Shown: piece by piece, positions 62,617-64,000 of the stretch
How the letters are laid out: the number at the start of each line of letters is the position of its first letter
Position numbering within the stretch: the first letter of the stretch is position 1
Origin: an uncultured Paracoccaceae bacterium
Lineage (GTDB): Bacteria; Pseudomonadota; Alphaproteobacteria; Rhodobacterales; Rhodobacteraceae
Assembly: GCA_947497185.1 (NCBI GenBank)
Contig: CANMFL010000002.1
Coordinates: 124,001 to 188,000 of the forward strand
Reading direction: 5' to 3'
Length of the DNA stretch: 64,000 nucleotides
Made by a program: the position numbers and the translations under genes
Notes under the pieces: generated by a model
Database searches by the model: none
Told to the model about the DNA's origin: nothing
The model's input: only the letters and a program-made list of their open reading frames with translations

Positions 62617-63506
62617 TATGGAACCTCATTGCCAAGAGCTGCGGTGTAAAGCTGGAACCAAACCTGCCGTGTCATATCGACCTTAAACGCATCTGATAAC
62701 GCTTTGATCCGGCTTAGGTTATTGGTCCCCATCACCGGCATGATATTTGCAGGATGCGCCAGAAGCCACGCCACTGCAACAGCGCTTGCATCAACACCGT
62801 GGGCGGCACCGATTTCGCCCATCAGGTCGCGGGTCGCAGAATTGGACGTCAGCAACGCGCCACCACCCAGCGGCGACCAAGCCATGATCGGCACATTGCG
62901 CTCTTGCAGATAGGCGACATCGCCATTGGTAAAGCCCGCATTCGCCGTCACGGAAAGCTCGATCTGGTTGGTCACAAGCTGCGTTTTCATCGCAGATTGC
63001 AGCAGCGTCCAATCGTGCAGTTTGAAGTTGGACACGCCCACCGAGCGGACTTTGCCGGATGCGACAAGCGCGTCCAATGCCGCACCAGTCTCGTGGTGAT
63101 CCATGAATGGATCGGGGCGGTGGATCAACAGCGTGTCAATTTTATCGACGTTCATCAGGCGTAAAGAATGGTCAACAGAAGCTGTGACATGCGCCGCAGA
63201 GGTGTCGTAATATTTGCCCGTCGCATCAGCATAACGGCCAGCAGGGGCCACGATATCGCATTTCGTGACGATCTCGATTTTGTCTTTCAACGCAGGGGCG
63301 GCTTTCAACGCAGCGCCCAACACCTCTTCGGCCTCATAGCCGCCGTAAATGTCTGCTTGGTCCATTGTTGTGATGCCCTGAGCAAGGCAAGCTTCGATCT
63401 TTTCCTGAACGTGGGCGGGTGACGTGTCTGACGCCTCGGCCAGCCGCCACATGCCGTAAACGATGCGGGAAAAAGAGAGGTCTTTGGTGATATCGACGCG
63501 GTTCAT
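62616..63506 (-). CDS. aldo/keto reductase
   Basis: A 296-residue NADPH-dependent (alpha/beta)8 reductase. ATG 63506 has AGGA 9 nt upstream and overlaps the upstream stop (ATGA). Motifs are MDQADIYGGYEAEEVLGAAL (catalytic Asp and Tyr), IVTKCDIV (Lys), DTLLIHRPDPFMDH (His), VGVSNFKLHDW, and MPVMGTNNLSRI near the coenzyme site. It resembles the YdhF group. It may reduce a carbonyl intermediate of the same pathway. Confidence 0.92.
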   Translation of the reverse strand: MNRVDITKDLSFSRIVYGMWRLAEASDTSPAHVQEKIEACLAQGITTMDQADIYGGYEAEEVLGAALKAAPALKDKIEIVTKCDIVAPAGRYADATGKYYDTSAAHVTASVDHSLRLMNVDKIDTLLIHRPDPFMDHHETGAALDALVASGKVRSVGVSNFKLHDWTLLQSAMKTQLVTNQIELSVTANAGFTNGDVAYLQERNVPIMAWSPLGGGALLTSNSATRDLMGEIGAAHGVDASAVAVAWLLAHPANIMPVMGTNNLSRIKALSDAFKVDMTRQVWFQLYTAALGNEVP

Positions 63507-64000
63507 GTGCGTGGTCCTGTGCCTAGTGGTGTTGCGGGTGTCTCTGCTGGCACGCGTCCGTAGGCATGTGGCAGAGAGCATGTTTTAAGGTGCGGCATGA
63601 CGCGGCTGCCAAAGTGTTCGGCCTCTGCGATATGCGGATAACCCGAGAAGATAAACGAGCGGATGCCCATTTTCTGATAGTTTTCGATCTTGGACAGCAC
63701 TTGATCGGTAGACCCAACCAAGGCGGCACCACAGCCAGACCGCGCACGGCCAACGCCGGTCCATAGACCGGGTTCGGTGTAGCCAAATTTGTCAGCCAAT
63801 TCGCGGGCTTTGGCCTGATGCGCCACACCAAGCGAGATGCTGTCGTGCGCGCGGTCACGGATCAATTTGCCGTATTCGTCGTCTAACTTGCTGGCGATAT
63901 AATCGGCGTATTCCTTGGCCTCAGCCTCGGTGTCGCGCACGATCATATGGACGCGCAAACCGTAGTCCAGCGTGCGGTTATGCGCCGCTGCACGGGCATG
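63503..64000 (-). CDS. LLM-class flavin-dependent monooxygenase, 5' end beyond window
   Basis: The C-terminal 165 residues of a luciferase-like monooxygenase (SsuD/alkanesulfonate-type). Visible blocks are RTLDYGLRVHMIVRDTEAEA, LWTGVGRARSGCGAALVGS and KMGIRSFIFSGYPHIAEAEHF. These are typical of the FMNH2-dependent SsuD group. The frame is open to base 64000. It pairs naturally with the flavin reductase at 62110 and is the most upstream visible gene of the dehalogenase operon. Confidence 0.88.
   Translation of the reverse strand, partial: HARAAAHNRTLDYGLRVHMIVRDTEAEAKEYADYIASKLDDEYGKLIRDRAHDSISLGVAHQAKARELADKFGYTEPGLWTGVGRARSGCGAALVGSTDQVLSKIENYQKMGIRSFIFSGYPHIAEAEHFGSRVMPHLKTCSLPHAYGRVPAETPATPLGTGPRT

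Overview
The window looks like a chromosomal segment of a marine alphaproteobacterium of the Roseobacter group (Rhodobacteraceae). This is inferred from gene content: a polyamine-type ABC operon, Hint-domain and RTX secreted proteins, BCCT and hydantoinase genes, the SPOR-dac-tmk-holB-tatD order, and a DUF6538-type integrase beside tRNA-Ser. Most genes have moderately high GC and good Shine-Dalgarno sequences. TTG and GTG starts are common. No genus can be named from the sequence alone.

Layout. 1-1812: a partial lytic transglycosylase and a small Hint protein. 1992-7144: a five-gene polyamine-type ABC import operon with a terminator-like attenuator behind the binding-protein gene. 7243-13700 (minus): an AEC transporter, then a tight housekeeping operon (SPOR lipoprotein, D,D-carboxypeptidase, tmk, holB, TatD, metallo-hydrolase). 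13928-17730: tRNA-Ser(TGA) followed by a decayed island holding a broken tyrosine integrase, a broken minus-strand reading frame, a truncated MobV-like relaxase and a chimeric flavoprotein/amidohydrolase pseudogene. 17888-25126: a histidine kinase, then a multicopper oxidase/cytochrome c/DUF305/NrtS/MerR cluster suggestive of copper handling or periplasmic electron transfer.

25123-30610: a methyltransferase, a divergent pair (PanB-like and MetF-like) around a perfect 16-bp palindrome, a glutathione transferase, a TIGR03032 protein and an SGNH-like protein. 30892-37014: a 1164-residue autotransporter, a P450 and an orphan sugar-type binding protein. 37221-40037: a GGDEF-EAL protein. 40056-44225: a TetR gene and an HlyD/ABC-2/ABC-2 efflux operon without its own ATPase. 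44274-47169: a VOC gene and a cupin/flavin oxidase/TetR operon that share a matching operator-like palindrome. 47254-52087: LysR and the two hydantoinase/oxoprolinase subunits. 52460-55803: a BCCT carrier and an AtoE-type short-chain fatty acid carrier. 56076-58781: a large RTX-Hint protein.

58788-64000 (minus) is the most striking locus. It encodes a 1066-residue fused catabolic-type reductive dehalogenase (nitroreductase-like B12 region, two 4Fe-4S clusters, C-terminal flavin/2Fe-2S reductase) in an overlapping operon with a flavin reductase, an aldo/keto reductase and a luciferase-like monooxygenase cut by the window edge. Together they suggest aerobic breakdown of a halogenated organic compound. 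Functions here are inferred from sequence motifs read by eye; no database search was possible.
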